A DNA stretch of 15,672 bases, taken from contig JAEXNS010000074.1 of NCBI GenBank assembly GCA_023439605.1, positions 1 through 15,672 on the forward strand, written 5' to 3'. The translations under genes were made by a program, and so were the position numbers. Numbering within the stretch: the first letter of the stretch is position 1; each line of letters opens with the position of its first letter. The notes below the pieces were generated by a model. The model made no database searches, had not been told where the DNA came from, and worked only from the letters and a program-made list of their open reading frames with translations. The DNA comes from Bacillota bacterium. GTDB lineage: Bacteria; Bacillota; Clostridia; Oscillospirales; Ruminococcaceae. Of the stretch, positions 5,821 through 13,912 are shown one piece after another.

Positions 5821-8181
5821 CTAAATAAGTGTTATTTTAGCATAGTTGGCCATTAATTTTTTTGTTCCAACTTTATCAAAACCAACCTCAAGCATTGAAT
5901 CATTTGCTAGTGGCCTTACTGAGAGAACTGTACCCTCTCCAAAAACACTATGTAAAACCCTATCTCCAATCGAGAAATTCACATTTTTTGGTTTACTTAA
6001 ATTTGACTGCATTTTATTTTTCGCCAATTGCTCTTCCAAAGAAATAGATTTTACCATTTCTGTTTTAGGGCTAACTTGATTTATAGTAGATTTTTTATTT
6101 TCCTTCTTTTCAATAAGACTTGAATCTATCTCTTTTATAAATCTTGACTTCATATTTCTATTTGTCGTTCCAAAAAGCATTCTTTGTGATGCATGTATAA
6201 GATTTAGTTTCTTTTTTGCACGAGTAAACGCAACATAAGCAAGTCTTCTTTCCTCTTCTAAATCATCCTCACTATAAATGCTTCTGTTACTAGGAAAAAT
6301 ACCATCTTCCATACCAACAACAAACACGTTTTCAAACTCCAAACCTTTTGATGAATGAATTGTCATCAAAACTACATTATCGGTATTTGAATCATATCTA
6401 TCAATATCAGTATATAAAGATACTTCCTCTAAAAATCCATTTAGAGATGCCTTATCATCATTTTCAATATATTCTATTATATTTGTTTTTAATTCATTTA
6501 CGTTATCTAATCTATTTGCACCTTCATCACCTTGAGATAATAAATATTCCTTATATCCAGTTTTATCAACTAGAAGGTCTATAAACATATCTAAAGGCAT
6601 TTTTTCAGATTGTTCTTTTAAATAATCAAACATTTTTGCTATTGATTTCAAAGTATTCGCCTTTTTAGAAAGTAAAGGATATATTTGAGCATTTCTCATT
6701 ATTTCAATAGGAGAAGCACTTAAATCTCTGCATATATCTTCTAACATTTCAATTGTTGTATCACCTATTCCCCTTTTAGGTTCATTAACAATTCTTTTAA
6801 ATCTTAAAATATCGTTTCCATTGTTTATTACAGATAGATAAGAAATAATATCTTTTATCTCTTTTCTATCATAAAACTTCATCCCACCATACACCCTGTA
6901 TGGTATTCCACTTTGAATTAATGCTCTTTCAACTATATTGGATTGTGCATTCATTCTATATAAAACTAAATTATCCTTAAACTTTGAACCAGCTTTAACA
7001 TTTTCAATTATTTTATTGGCAACAAATTTTGCTTCATCATTTTCATCAATAGCTTTAAATATGCAAATTTTATCCCCATCATTTTGATCGCTCCATAAAG
7101 TTTTGTCTTTTCTGTTATTATTATTAACTATGACTGAATTTGCTGCATTTAAAATATTTTGAGTTGATCTATAATTTTGTTCCAATTTTATAGTTTTACA
7201 GTTTTCAAATTGAGATTCAAAATTTAAAATATTTTCAATTGTAGCACCTCTAAATTTATAAATACTTTGATCATCATCACCAACTACACATAAATTTTTA
7301 TGACTTTGGGATAATAAAGACACCAATTTAAATTGGGAATAATTTGTGTCCTGATACTCATCAACCATAATGTATTTAAATCTGTTTTGATATTTTATCA
7401 AAACATCTTCATTTTCCATAAATAGCTCAACAGTTAGTTTAATTATATCATCAAAGTCCAATGCATTTGCAGACATTAACCTTTTTTGATACTCTTTATA
7501 CACCTGTGCAACAGCTGTTTTTTTATAGTCACCATTTGCTTCTGCTTTTAACTCTTCAGGATTTAATAATTGATTTTTTGCAGAACTAATTTCAAACATA
7601 ACTGTTTTTGGTGTTAGTTGTTTTTCTGAAATATTTAGTTCATTTAAACATGCTTTTATTAATCTTTGAGAATCATCCGTATCATAAATGGTAAAGTTAC
7701 TATTATAGCCCATTACCTCTATTTCTCTTCTCAAAATTCTAACACAAGACGAGTGAAACGTAGCAGCATTTATGTCATCAGCTTTATCGCCTAACATACT
7801 GGAAAGTCTAGTTTTTAACTCACTTGCTGCTTTGTTTGTAAAAGTAATAGCTAATATATTCCATGGGTTTATAGGTGATAAAGATAAATAATTTTTAAAT
7901 TTTTCTAAATCAACTTCATCCTCTGCGTTATTGATGTAGTTATTTAAAAAATCAATACTTTCAGAATTATTTTGTTCAAATTTAGTGAAATATGAATCCC
8001 CAAAATTAATCATATTTGCTATTCTATTTACGATAACAGTTGTTTTTCCACTTCCGGCTCCAGCCAAAATAAGAACCGGTCCATTAATTGTAAAAACAGC
8101 TTCTTGTTGTTCTGGATTCATCTTTTTAAAATATTTTTTTAAAGCTTTTTGTTTTAATTCGTTAAAATTTTGCAATGACAT
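5821..8181 (-). CDS. pcrA: ATP-dependent DNA helicase PcrA (UvrD/Rep family, superfamily 1A)
   Basis: This 3'-5' DNA helicase acts in repair, replication fork maintenance and removal of stalled RNA polymerase in the cytoplasm. All family motifs are seen: Walker A GAGSGKT (41-47), TFTNKAA (113-119), Walker B DEYQDTN (274-280), GDDDQSIYKFRG (301-312), QNYRST (335-340), then IHSSKGLEFENVF, GIFPS and AYVAFTRAKKKL in the C-terminal half. The last 51 residues (736-786, GDRVLHSVFGEGTV) are the small Tudor-like tail that marks PcrA rather than other UvrD-type helicases and contacts RNA polymerase. Unusual: about 40 extra acidic, polar residues (60-104) lie between motifs I and Ia, making it longer than Bacillus-type PcrA. 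GGAG lies seven bases before the ATG. The pcrB-pcrA-ligA cluster of many Firmicutes is absent; the gene stands alone. Confidence 0.95.
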   Translation of the reverse strand: MSLQNFNELKQKALKKYFKKMNPEQQEAVFTINGPVLILAGAGSGKTTVIVNRIANMINFGDSYFTKFEQNNSESIDFLNNYINNAEDEVDLEKFKNYLSLSPINPWNILAITFTNKAASELKTRLSSMLGDKADDINAATFHSSCVRILRREIEVMGYNSNFTIYDTDDSQRLIKACLNELNISEKQLTPKTVMFEISSAKNQLLNPEELKAEANGDYKKTAVAQVYKEYQKRLMSANALDFDDIIKLTVELFMENEDVLIKYQNRFKYIMVDEYQDTNYSQFKLVSLLSQSHKNLCVVGDDDQSIYKFRGATIENILNFESQFENCKTIKLEQNYRSTQNILNAANSVIVNNNNRKDKTLWSDQNDGDKICIFKAIDENDEAKFVANKIIENVKAGSKFKDNLVLYRMNAQSNIVERALIQSGIPYRVYGGMKFYDRKEIKDIISYLSVINNGNDILRFKRIVNEPKRGIGDTTIEMLEDICRDLSASPIEIMRNAQIYPLLSKKANTLKSIAKMFDYLKEQSEKMPLDMFIDLLVDKTGYKEYLLSQGDEGANRLDNVNELKTNIIEYIENDDKASLNGFLEEVSLYTDIDRYDSNTDNVVLMTIHSSKGLEFENVFVVGMEDGIFPSNRSIYSEDDLEEERRLAYVAFTRAKKKLNLIHASQRMLFGTTNRNMKSRFIKEIDSSLIEKKENKKSTINQVSPKTEMVKSISLEEQLAKNKMQSNLSKPKNVNFSIGDRVLHSVFGEGTVLSVRPLANDSMLEVGFDKVGTKKLMANYAKITLI

Positions 8182-8213
8182 AAACCTACTCCATTCAAAA
8201 ATATACTTGAGAT

Positions 8214-8248
8214 AATATTTGCTAAATAATAATTATAAAGCAAATATT
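8214..8248 (-). promoter_or_regulatory. Inverted repeat in the predicted pcrA leader
   Basis: AATATTTGCT (8214-8223) is perfectly complementary to AGCAAATATT (8239-8248) across a 15-base spacer. It lies between the putative pcrA -10 box and the ATG. It does not resemble the Firmicute LexA box (GAAC-N4-GTTC). It may be a leader hairpin or an operator; the low GC content makes chance formation possible. Confidence 0.3.
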
Positions 8249-8264
8249 TAAATGATATTTTTTA

Positions 8265-8273
8265 ATTATACCA
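8265..8273 (-). promoter_or_regulatory. Putative extended -10 promoter of pcrA
   Basis: On the minus strand this reads TGGTATAAT, a perfect TATAAT preceded by the TGn extension, which can compensate for the lack of a clear -35 box. It would give a leader of roughly 75-80 bases before pcrA. Confidence 0.5.
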
Positions 8274-8388
8274 TACTTTTTAAAACAATAAAAGACTAAA
8301 AATAAAATTTTATTTTTATTTTATTCCATATAGAATATATTTAGTGAATTATTTTTTAAAATCTATTTATTTTGTTTTTGATTTATAG

Positions 8389-8394
8389 TATAAT
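8389..8394 (+). promoter_or_regulatory. Putative -10 box of the AI-2E transporter-nadA-vanY operon
   Basis: A perfect TATAAT lies 33 bases before the ATG at 8428. The -35 position (near 8366-8371, TTTATT) is weak. A strong ribosome binding site, AAAGGAGG (8414-8421), follows six bases before the ATG. Confidence 0.45.
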
Positions 8395-8427
8395 ATAAAA
8401 ATACAGGTGCTTTAAAGGAGGACTTAA

Positions 8428-9693
8428 ATGAAATTCAAGTTTAATGAAAAATATAATACAATAGCAGCATATTTTGTAATTGTATTTACAATTTGTATTT
8501 TGATTTTATTATTGATTTTTAGATTCGATATATTTTGGGAACAATTTTTAAAAATAATGAAAATACTATCCCCTATTATTTGGGGTGTATCAATTGCATA
8601 CTTATTAAATCCGCTAATGAAAAAAATAGAATTAATTTTAGCAAAATTAATTAATAGAAAGAAAGAACATCCAAAAACTATTCGTGCACTTGCGGTTTTT
8701 TTCTCTTCTGTTTTTACTCTAGCTTTAATTGTTATTTTAATAAGCAATGCTATTCCTGAAATTATAATAAATCTTACAAATGTTTTTAACATGTTACCTA
8801 GTAGCTTAAACAATCTTTATGAAGATATAATGGGCTATTTTGATGATAATCCAGAAATAAGTTCGACTATAACCAATTCTATTGAAGAACAATTTGAAGT
8901 TATTAAGTCAATGCTCTTAAACTGGGCAACTGAACTTAAACCTTTTTTAGAAAAAACATTAAATATGCTTAAAGATGGAATTTTTAATTTTCTTATTGGG
9001 TTAAAAGATTTTATTCTTGGTTTTATCGTTTCTATATATATATTATATAGTAAAGAAATGTTTATGATGCAGTTTAAAAAACTTATATACGCATTATTCC
9101 CAGTTAAATCAGCAGATAAAATTATTTTAAAATCAAAACATACAAATGATGTTTTTACTAATTTTCTATCTGGCAAATTGCTTGATTCTGTTATTATAGG
9201 TATGATTTGCTTTATACTAATGACTATATTTAAAATGCCTTATGCAATTCTTATAAGTTCTATAATTGGAATCACCAATATAATTCCTTTTTTCGGACCT
9301 TTTATAGGTGCCATTCCAGCATCCATACTTGTTCTACTATCGGAACCAAAAAAAACCATATTGTTTGTTATTTTAATTTTAATATTACAACAATTTGATG
9401 GTAATTTTCTTGGACCAAAAATTCTTGGAAACTCTTTGAAATTGCCTACTTTTTGGATTATGTTTTCTATATTTTTATGTGGAGGATTGTTTGGTGTTGT
9501 AGGAATGGTAATTGGCATTCCTCTTTTTGCAGTGCTATATGTAAATATGCAAGAATTTATAAAAACAAGAAATTATAGTTCAAACAGAATTGCTGATGGC
9601 GAATTAGAAAGACTTGGATTCAATGATGAAAAATCATCACATCAAAAAACCCATGTAAAAAAACCATTTATTAAAAAGGAGCGAAAAAAATGA
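8428..9693 (+). CDS. AI-2E family transporter (PF01594, YtvI/PerM-like membrane protein)
   Basis: This polytopic membrane protein belongs to a broad family whose members have been linked to autoinducer-2 export, sodium/proton exchange and other transport; the substrate here cannot be told. Hydrophobic segments appear at about 12-32, 47-63, 86-108, 184-207, 252-268, 271-300, 307-325 and 340-376, with the large hydrophilic loop (110-180) typical of the family. The signature NIIPFFGPFIGAIPA (284-298), the DGNFLGPKILG stretch (324-334) and the glycine-rich end GGLFGVVGMVIGIPLFAVLY (352-371) are diagnostic. The 421-residue length is slightly longer than usual because of a basic, lysine-rich tail. 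Start: ATG with AAAGGAGG six bases upstream. Its last four bases overlap the start of nadA (ATGA), implying translational coupling, although no functional link between the two is known to me. Confidence 0.9.
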   Translation: MKFKFNEKYNTIAAYFVIVFTICILILLLIFRFDIFWEQFLKIMKILSPIIWGVSIAYLLNPLMKKIELILAKLINRKKEHPKTIRALAVFFSSVFTLALIVILISNAIPEIIINLTNVFNMLPSSLNNLYEDIMGYFDDNPEISSTITNSIEEQFEVIKSMLLNWATELKPFLEKTLNMLKDGIFNFLIGLKDFILGFIVSIYILYSKEMFMMQFKKLIYALFPVKSADKIILKSKHTNDVFTNFLSGKLLDSVIIGMICFILMTIFKMPYAILISSIIGITNIIPFFGPFIGAIPASILVLLSEPKKTILFVILILILQQFDGNFLGPKILGNSLKLPTFWIMFSIFLCGGLFGVVGMVIGIPLFAVLYVNMQEFIKTRNYSSNRIADGELERLGFNDEKSSHQKTHVKKPFIKKERKK

Positions 9694-10613
9694 TTTCAAA
9701 AATTCAAGAAACCATTTTAACCCTAAAAAAAGAAAAAGACGTTACTATTTTAGCTCATAGTTATCAAGCAAAGGAAATAGTTGAAGTCGCAGATTATACT
9801 GGTGACTCTTTTCAATTAAGTTTAATGGCACAAAAAGCAAATACAAAAAATATAATTTTATGTGGCGTACACTTTATGGCGGAAACAGTTAAAATGCTTT
9901 CTCCAGAAAAAAGAGTTTTTTTAGCAAATGAACTTGCAGGTTGTCCTATGGCTGAACAAATGGAACCAGATATTATATCCCAACTTAAAGCTAAAGAACC
10001 AGATAGAACTATAGTAGCATATATAAATACAACTGCAAAACTTAAAGAAGTCTGTGACGTATGTGTTACTTCATCTACAGCTGTTAAAATAGTTAAAAAT
10101 ATAAAATCCGATAAAATTCTTTTTATACCAGATTGTAATTTAGGGGATTATGTAAAAAAGCAAGTACCTGAAAAAGATATAAAACTATTACAAGGTGGAT
10201 GTCCTGTTCATGCTGCTGTAAATGTTAATGATTTAGAAAAAGTTAAATCAAAACATCCAAATGCCCTTGTTCTTGTACATCCTGAATGTATTCCTGCAAT
10301 TGTCGAAAAAGCTGACTATGTAGGATCTACTTCTGGTATTATGGATTATGTCAAAAATTCTAATCATGATGAATTTATAATTGGAACTGAAATGAGTATT
10401 ACTGAACATTTGCAATATAAATATTTAGATAAATCTTTTTATAATTTATCTAAAAAAATTCTTTGTCCAAATATGAAAATAACAACTTTGATAGATGTTT
10501 TAAATACAATAAAAGGTATAGATACCTCAAAAGCATTTGAAATAATAATGACTGAAGAAGAAATAAATAAAGCCAGAATTTGTATAGATGAAATGATAAG
10601 ATTAGGCCAATAA
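9690..10613 (+). CDS. nadA: Quinolinate synthase A
   Basis: NadA condenses iminoaspartate with dihydroxyacetone phosphate to form quinolinate, a precursor of NAD, using an oxygen-sensitive 4Fe-4S cluster. At 307 residues it is the short form usual in anaerobes. The three pseudo-repeats are recognisable. Likely cluster cysteines are C85 (AGCPMA), C171 (GGCPVH) and C259 (ILCPNMK). Expected active-site residues are also present: H23 and Y25 (LAHSY), D39 and S40 (TGDSF), Y111 and N113, H197 and E199 (HPEC), and the GSTSG loop at 212-216. The ATG overlaps the previous stop codon, with AAGGAG eight bases upstream. Unlike the common nadA-nadB-nadC arrangement, neither nadB nor nadC is adjacent; here the gene sits between a transporter and a cell-wall peptidase. 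Confidence 0.95.
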   Translation: MISKIQETILTLKKEKDVTILAHSYQAKEIVEVADYTGDSFQLSLMAQKANTKNIILCGVHFMAETVKMLSPEKRVFLANELAGCPMAEQMEPDIISQLKAKEPDRTIVAYINTTAKLKEVCDVCVTSSTAVKIVKNIKSDKILFIPDCNLGDYVKKQVPEKDIKLLQGGCPVHAAVNVNDLEKVKSKHPNALVLVHPECIPAIVEKADYVGSTSGIMDYVKNSNHDEFIIGTEMSITEHLQYKYLDKSFYNLSKKILCPNMKITTLIDVLNTIKGIDTSKAFEIIMTEEEINKARICIDEMIRLGQ

Positions 10614-10620
10614 TTTTTTG

Positions 10621-10626
10621 AAAGGA
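10621..10626 (+). promoter_or_regulatory. Ribosome binding site supporting the TTG start of the VanY-like gene
   Basis: AAAGGA lies 10 bases before TTG 10637. An in-frame TAA at 10631-10633 excludes any start further upstream, and no in-frame ATG occurs before the membrane anchor. TTG is therefore the most likely initiation codon. Confidence 0.55.
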
Positions 10627-10636
10627 TTGATAATAA

Positions 10637-11605
10637 TTGCCTCAAGTTAAAAAGTATAAAAAAAGAAAATTAAGAACTGATAGACTTTTAATTTTTTTTG
10701 TTTTTATAATTATTATCATATTTATATTTTCAGCTTTAATTAAATTAATTTTAAAAAAAGAAACGGACACAAATATAAATTTAAACTCCTCTTCCAATAA
10801 AAATGATAATTCTTCACCTTCTTCTTTTTCATCAACTTTTGCAAAAATAGGATATGATACTATTTTAAAAGATTATAATGATATCCACTTTGGCCCACTT
10901 ATATTGATAAATGATGATCATAAATCTTTAATTTCCCCTGAAAAAATGATTAATCTATATGAAAATAAAACAGACTATTATCAATTAAAAGATATGGATA
11001 TTTCTTTAGACACTATTGCTTCTAAAGCTTTAAATAGCTTAATAAGTGGTTTTTTCACTGCAAGCTCCAATAAAAATTTAGTTGTTGTAAGTGGTTATAG
11101 AACTGAAAATTATCAAAATATTCTATACGAACAAGCTTTAGATAACAATTTGAAAATAGCTAAAGGTGGATATTGTGACCATAACTCAGGTTTGTCTTTT
11201 GATTTAGGTATTTTATCAAATGATTCTTTTAAATACTACTCCCCAACTGATGAATATAAATTTATTTTAGATAATTGCGATAAGTATGGATTTATTTTAA
11301 GGTATCCAGATGAAAAATCAGATATTACCAAAAGATATGGTGAATCATATCATTTTAGATACGTTGGAATTCCCCATGCTTACTATATGAAGCAAAATAA
11401 TTTATCTCTTGAAGAGTATATAGAGGAATTAAAAAAGTATGAATTTGGATTTAACACATTACAAATTTCTTGTTACTCTAAAGAATACTATATATATTAT
11501 ATCAAAGCAAAAAAAGGACAAAACGAAATACATGTTCCTATAAATAAAGTTCATACTATTTCAGGAAACAACATAGATGGATATATAATTACCTGTGAAA
11601 AATAA
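10637..11605 (+). CDS. Membrane-anchored D-alanyl-D-alanine carboxypeptidase, VanY/M15B family
   Basis: This is a zinc peptidase predicted to trim D-Ala from peptidoglycan stem peptides outside the membrane. A basic N-terminus is followed by one hydrophobic anchor (about 17-39) and a Ser/Asn-rich linker (45-66). The catalytic domain (about 100-265) has SGYRTENYQ (152-160), zinc ligands H182 and D189 in DHNSGLSFDLG, and E236 plus H239 in GESYHFRYVG, the equivalent of the usual GExWHFRYVG. Tyr replaces the usual Trp. A C-terminal extension of about 50 residues (270-322) is not part of the core domain and contains two cysteines. The start is TTG. The gene follows nadA after 23 bases and ends in a strong terminator, so it is the last gene of the operon. 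VanY here does not imply vancomycin resistance, as no other van genes are present. Confidence 0.9.
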   Translation: MPQVKKYKKRKLRTDRLLIFFVFIIIIIFIFSALIKLILKKETDTNINLNSSSNKNDNSSPSSFSSTFAKIGYDTILKDYNDIHFGPLILINDDHKSLISPEKMINLYENKTDYYQLKDMDISLDTIASKALNSLISGFFTASSNKNLVVVSGYRTENYQNILYEQALDNNLKIAKGGYCDHNSGLSFDLGILSNDSFKYYSPTDEYKFILDNCDKYGFILRYPDEKSDITKRYGESYHFRYVGIPHAYYMKQNNLSLEEYIEELKKYEFGFNTLQISCYSKEYYIYYIKAKKGQNEIHVPINKVHTISGNNIDGYIITCEK

Positions 11606-11653
11606 AAAAAGCATACTGAAAACATGTATAAACAAGTTTTCAGTATGCTTTTT
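11606..11653. terminator. Bidirectional terminator after the VanY-like gene
   Basis: A perfect 18-bp inverted repeat (11606-11623 with 11636-11653) has a 12-base loop, a GC-containing core GCATACTG and flanking A and T runs. It overlaps the stop region of the plus-strand operon and should also stop the convergent minus-strand gene ending at 11681. Confidence 0.9.
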
Positions 11654-11680
11654 ATTTATTATATTTCTTTTAAATTCCCA

Positions 11681-12757
11681 TTAAGGCATTCGTAAATACC
11701 AATTTACAAACCCAATTTTAAATTCACACCAACGTTGACCAATTGCCCACATTTTTGTTTCCATATAGTCTTCATGAGAAGGATTTTTAATAATATCCAA
11801 AAAGTCATAATAACCATATTTTCCGCCGACATCTTCAGGAGGAGAGTCGCCTTCTCCATCAAGGCATAAAGAATAATTTTTATCATAATCAAGTTGAATA
11901 TTTTCAATTTCAATAATATGCTCCCAATTATCTCCAAAATCATAAGTATAAAGTAACTTCTTATATTTAGGAATATAATCAGTTAACTTGGATTGAGATT
12001 CAAGCACTATAGATTCATGAGTGCAATTTTCAATATCATCTTTACTCATTACAATTCTTGCAACTGTTTTCTCTTCATCAAATATTTCAAATTCATGCAT
12101 ATGATAATTTCTCCAGTTAAATAAATATTGAATAATTTTATGAAAATCTGAAAAAGTGGTATTAGCAGGAACAGCAACTTTTCTCCAAACATTCATTTCT
12201 TCAAAATTCAGGCGTATATTCATTATGATTGCTGTTATTTTAAATGCAGTAATACCATAATGTTTGGTAAGTGCTTCATAAAATAATTCAGTTGCGTTAG
12301 TTCTTGAATTGTTAAAATCTACAGACATTTTATAATTTACTTTTTTGGATGCCAAAGACTGAATGATACTGTTATCCACAAAGTAATTTCTTTGGATTTC
12401 AGCGTATCCACAGCCCTTGTTAAGCCTAGAAATAAGTGACCTATCATTTGTTTTTGATAGTGTACATTCTCCACAATCAGAAATATATTTATCAATAACC
12501 TCTGGATTAATTAGTTCAGCAATCATGGCTTGTTTAATGTATTCAGATATATTATCAGTAAAACTCTTAAAATCCTTTGCTTTTAAGCCATATAAAATGA
12601 TGCAGTAGCGTGTTGCATCATTGACAAGAACTATGGTTTTTCTACGGTTGACATTAATTAAATTTGCGTGCCATGAAAAAAGTAAATCCTGATTTTCTGC
12701 TTTTTCAAGTTTTATTTTCAATTCATCCTGTAATTTTTTCGTACAACTAATAATCAT
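11681..12757 (-). CDS. Two-domain protein: DUF6933-like N-terminus and plasmid pRiA4b ORF-3-like C-terminus
   Basis: The N-terminal part (1-95) has the pattern I associate with DUF6933: MIISCTKKLQDELK, FSWHANL, and NRRKTIVLVNDATRY followed by LYGLKAKDF. The C-terminal part (about 175-355) matches the pRiA4b ORF-3 family (PF07929), with WRKVAVPANTTFSDFHKII (191-209), HMHEFEI, YTYDFGDNWEH (270-280) and GEGDSPPEDVGG (301-312). This family was first noted as passenger protein on plasmids and insertion elements, and its function is unknown. No enzymatic motif is evident. Between the domains are CGEC and CGY cysteine pairs (95-98 and 116). AGGAG lies nine bases before the ATG. It is isolated, with the dispersed repeat copy 2 about 100 bases upstream. 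The naming is fairly sure; the role is unknown. Confidence 0.8.
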   Translation of the reverse strand: MIISCTKKLQDELKIKLEKAENQDLLFSWHANLINVNRRKTIVLVNDATRYCIILYGLKAKDFKSFTDNISEYIKQAMIAELINPEVIDKYISDCGECTLSKTNDRSLISRLNKGCGYAEIQRNYFVDNSIIQSLASKKVNYKMSVDFNNSRTNATELFYEALTKHYGITAFKITAIIMNIRLNFEEMNVWRKVAVPANTTFSDFHKIIQYLFNWRNYHMHEFEIFDEEKTVARIVMSKDDIENCTHESIVLESQSKLTDYIPKYKKLLYTYDFGDNWEHIIEIENIQLDYDKNYSLCLDGEGDSPPEDVGGKYGYYDFLDIIKNPSHEDYMETKMWAIGQRWCEFKIGFVNWYLRMP

Positions 12758-12859
12758 ATTTATAAACTCCTATAAAAATATTTTTTTACTATCATAACCT
12801 TTTTTCTATTGCCTATCATACTATTTAGACTCTAAAACACTTTATTTCTTGTGGAGCTT

Positions 12860-12931
12860 GATATTGCAAGGGTTTCGACTCTGCCGAGTCGACCGAGCTT
12901 TCCGATCGCTCTGGACCTTCGATAAAATATC
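12860..12931. repeat. Dispersed GC-rich structured repeat, copy 2
   Basis: This is the second copy of the element at 5666-5740. Hairpin A keeps an identical 7-bp stem (12875-12881 with 12886-12892) and differs only in the last loop base (TGCC instead of TGCG). Hairpin B (12890-12896 with 12902-12908) is weaker, with two mismatches, but one pair changed from T-A to C-G. The AAGG/CCTT closing pairs (12868-12871 with 12916-12919) are kept. The outermost arms differ in sequence from copy 1 yet still pair perfectly (GATATT 12860-12865 with AATATC 12926-12931). The rest of the spacer 12758-13055 holds no convincing gene. Confidence 0.7.
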
Positions 12932-13055
12932 TCCGCCTTATACATATAGCTGAAAGGTAACATTCAATCAAGTACAAGTATTTTAGAATATTGGTGATAT
13001 CATTATGTTCATTACAGCTTTTCTTTTAAAGATTTCAAAAAATTTTCATTGCTTT

Positions 13056-13880
13056 TTAATCAAGAACTAAATTAATATATGCATTTTTATTTAAATCAAT
13101 TTTATTTTTACTATATAACATTGCAAATCTTTTATTTGATTTATGTTCTACATTTTTCATTCTTACAAATACATTTTTTATGCTATACTCTTTTGACAAA
13201 TAAAAAATAACGGTTTCTATAATATCAAGAGTAAGTGAAGTTTCAATAATATACAAATCTTGATTATATACGTAATAGTATATAATGTAATATTGGTTTT
13301 CTATTGTTATTTTTTTGTAAAACCTGTTTTCTAAATTCAATGCATATTTTATATGTTTTAAATCCCAAGAAATATAGCCATCACTATCAAACACTTCATT
13401 TCTAATTTCTAAATATTCTAACTCTTTTAAATCATCTATTACTATGTTAAAATATTTTTTAGGCTCCAAATTCTTTATTAAAAAATACTTATCAAAAATA
13501 TAAAAATATTCAACAAATCCAAATTTATGATAAAATTCAAACAAACTCTCAGACGCAGGTACAAGTACTAAAATCTCATCATTTTTATCAGCTATACTTT
13601 TAACATGCTTCATCAGTTTAGAGCTTATACCCTTGCCTCTATGCTCCTCTTTAGTCGCAACAGCATAAATATATTTGCAGCTTTTATTTTCACCATTTAT
13701 TTTTATCTCTGCATCTAATAAACTCAACATGGCAACAGGAATACTGTTTTCAGTATAAACAATTATTTTATCAAAATAATTGTTTATGTAGTTTAAAATA
13801 TAGTTTTCCTCATCTTGAAAAGCTTCTTTCCATAATAAAATCAAATCATTTATCATGTTTTTATCCGCTTTAATAATCAT
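13056..13880 (-). CDS. GNAT family N-acetyltransferase
   Basis: This is a cytoplasmic acetyl-CoA-dependent acyltransferase of unknown substrate. The N-terminal half (1-125) is a clear GNAT domain: the IYAVATKEEHRGKGISSKL stretch (71-89) contains the acetyl-CoA-binding R-G-x-G motif, and ESLFEFYHKFGF (111-122) is the typical motif B helix-strand. The C-terminal half (126-274) has alternating strands and helices without clear motifs and may be a degenerate second acyltransferase-like fold. It lies 32 bases after the DUF2156 gene on the same strand and is probably co-transcribed with it; such pairing of two GNAT-fold proteins suggests a shared pathway. AGAGG lies 10 bases before the ATG. No terminator is obvious after the gene. 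Confidence 0.88.
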   Translation of the reverse strand: MIIKADKNMINDLILLWKEAFQDEENYILNYINNYFDKIIVYTENSIPVAMLSLLDAEIKINGENKSCKYIYAVATKEEHRGKGISSKLMKHVKSIADKNDEILVLVPASESLFEFYHKFGFVEYFYIFDKYFLIKNLEPKKYFNIVIDDLKELEYLEIRNEVFDSDGYISWDLKHIKYALNLENRFYKKITIENQYYIIYYYVYNQDLYIIETSLTLDIIETVIFYLSKEYSIKNVFVRMKNVEHKSNKRFAMLYSKNKIDLNKNAYINLVLD

Positions 13881-13912
13881 AAATATTTTACCTCTTTTAA
13901 AGTTTGAAAATT

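Noticed and set aside
8214..8248. LexA/SOS operator upstream of pcrA
   Set aside because: The inverted repeat lacks the GAAC-N4-GTTC core of Firmicute LexA boxes.
10637..11605. Evidence of a vancomycin resistance cluster from the VanY-like protein
   Set aside because: No vanH, vanA/B ligase, vanX or vanRS genes are present; stand-alone VanY-family carboxypeptidases are common in Firmicutes.
12789..12820. Two direct copies of CTATCATA upstream of the DUF6933-like gene, 24 bases apart
   Set aside because: Only 8 bases in AT-rich DNA with no matching promoter arrangement; chance is an adequate explanation.
13003..13065. A plus-strand ORF of about 20 codons from the ATG at 13003
   Set aside because: Very short, no ribosome binding site, overlaps the end of the GNAT gene on the other strand, and shows no signature.
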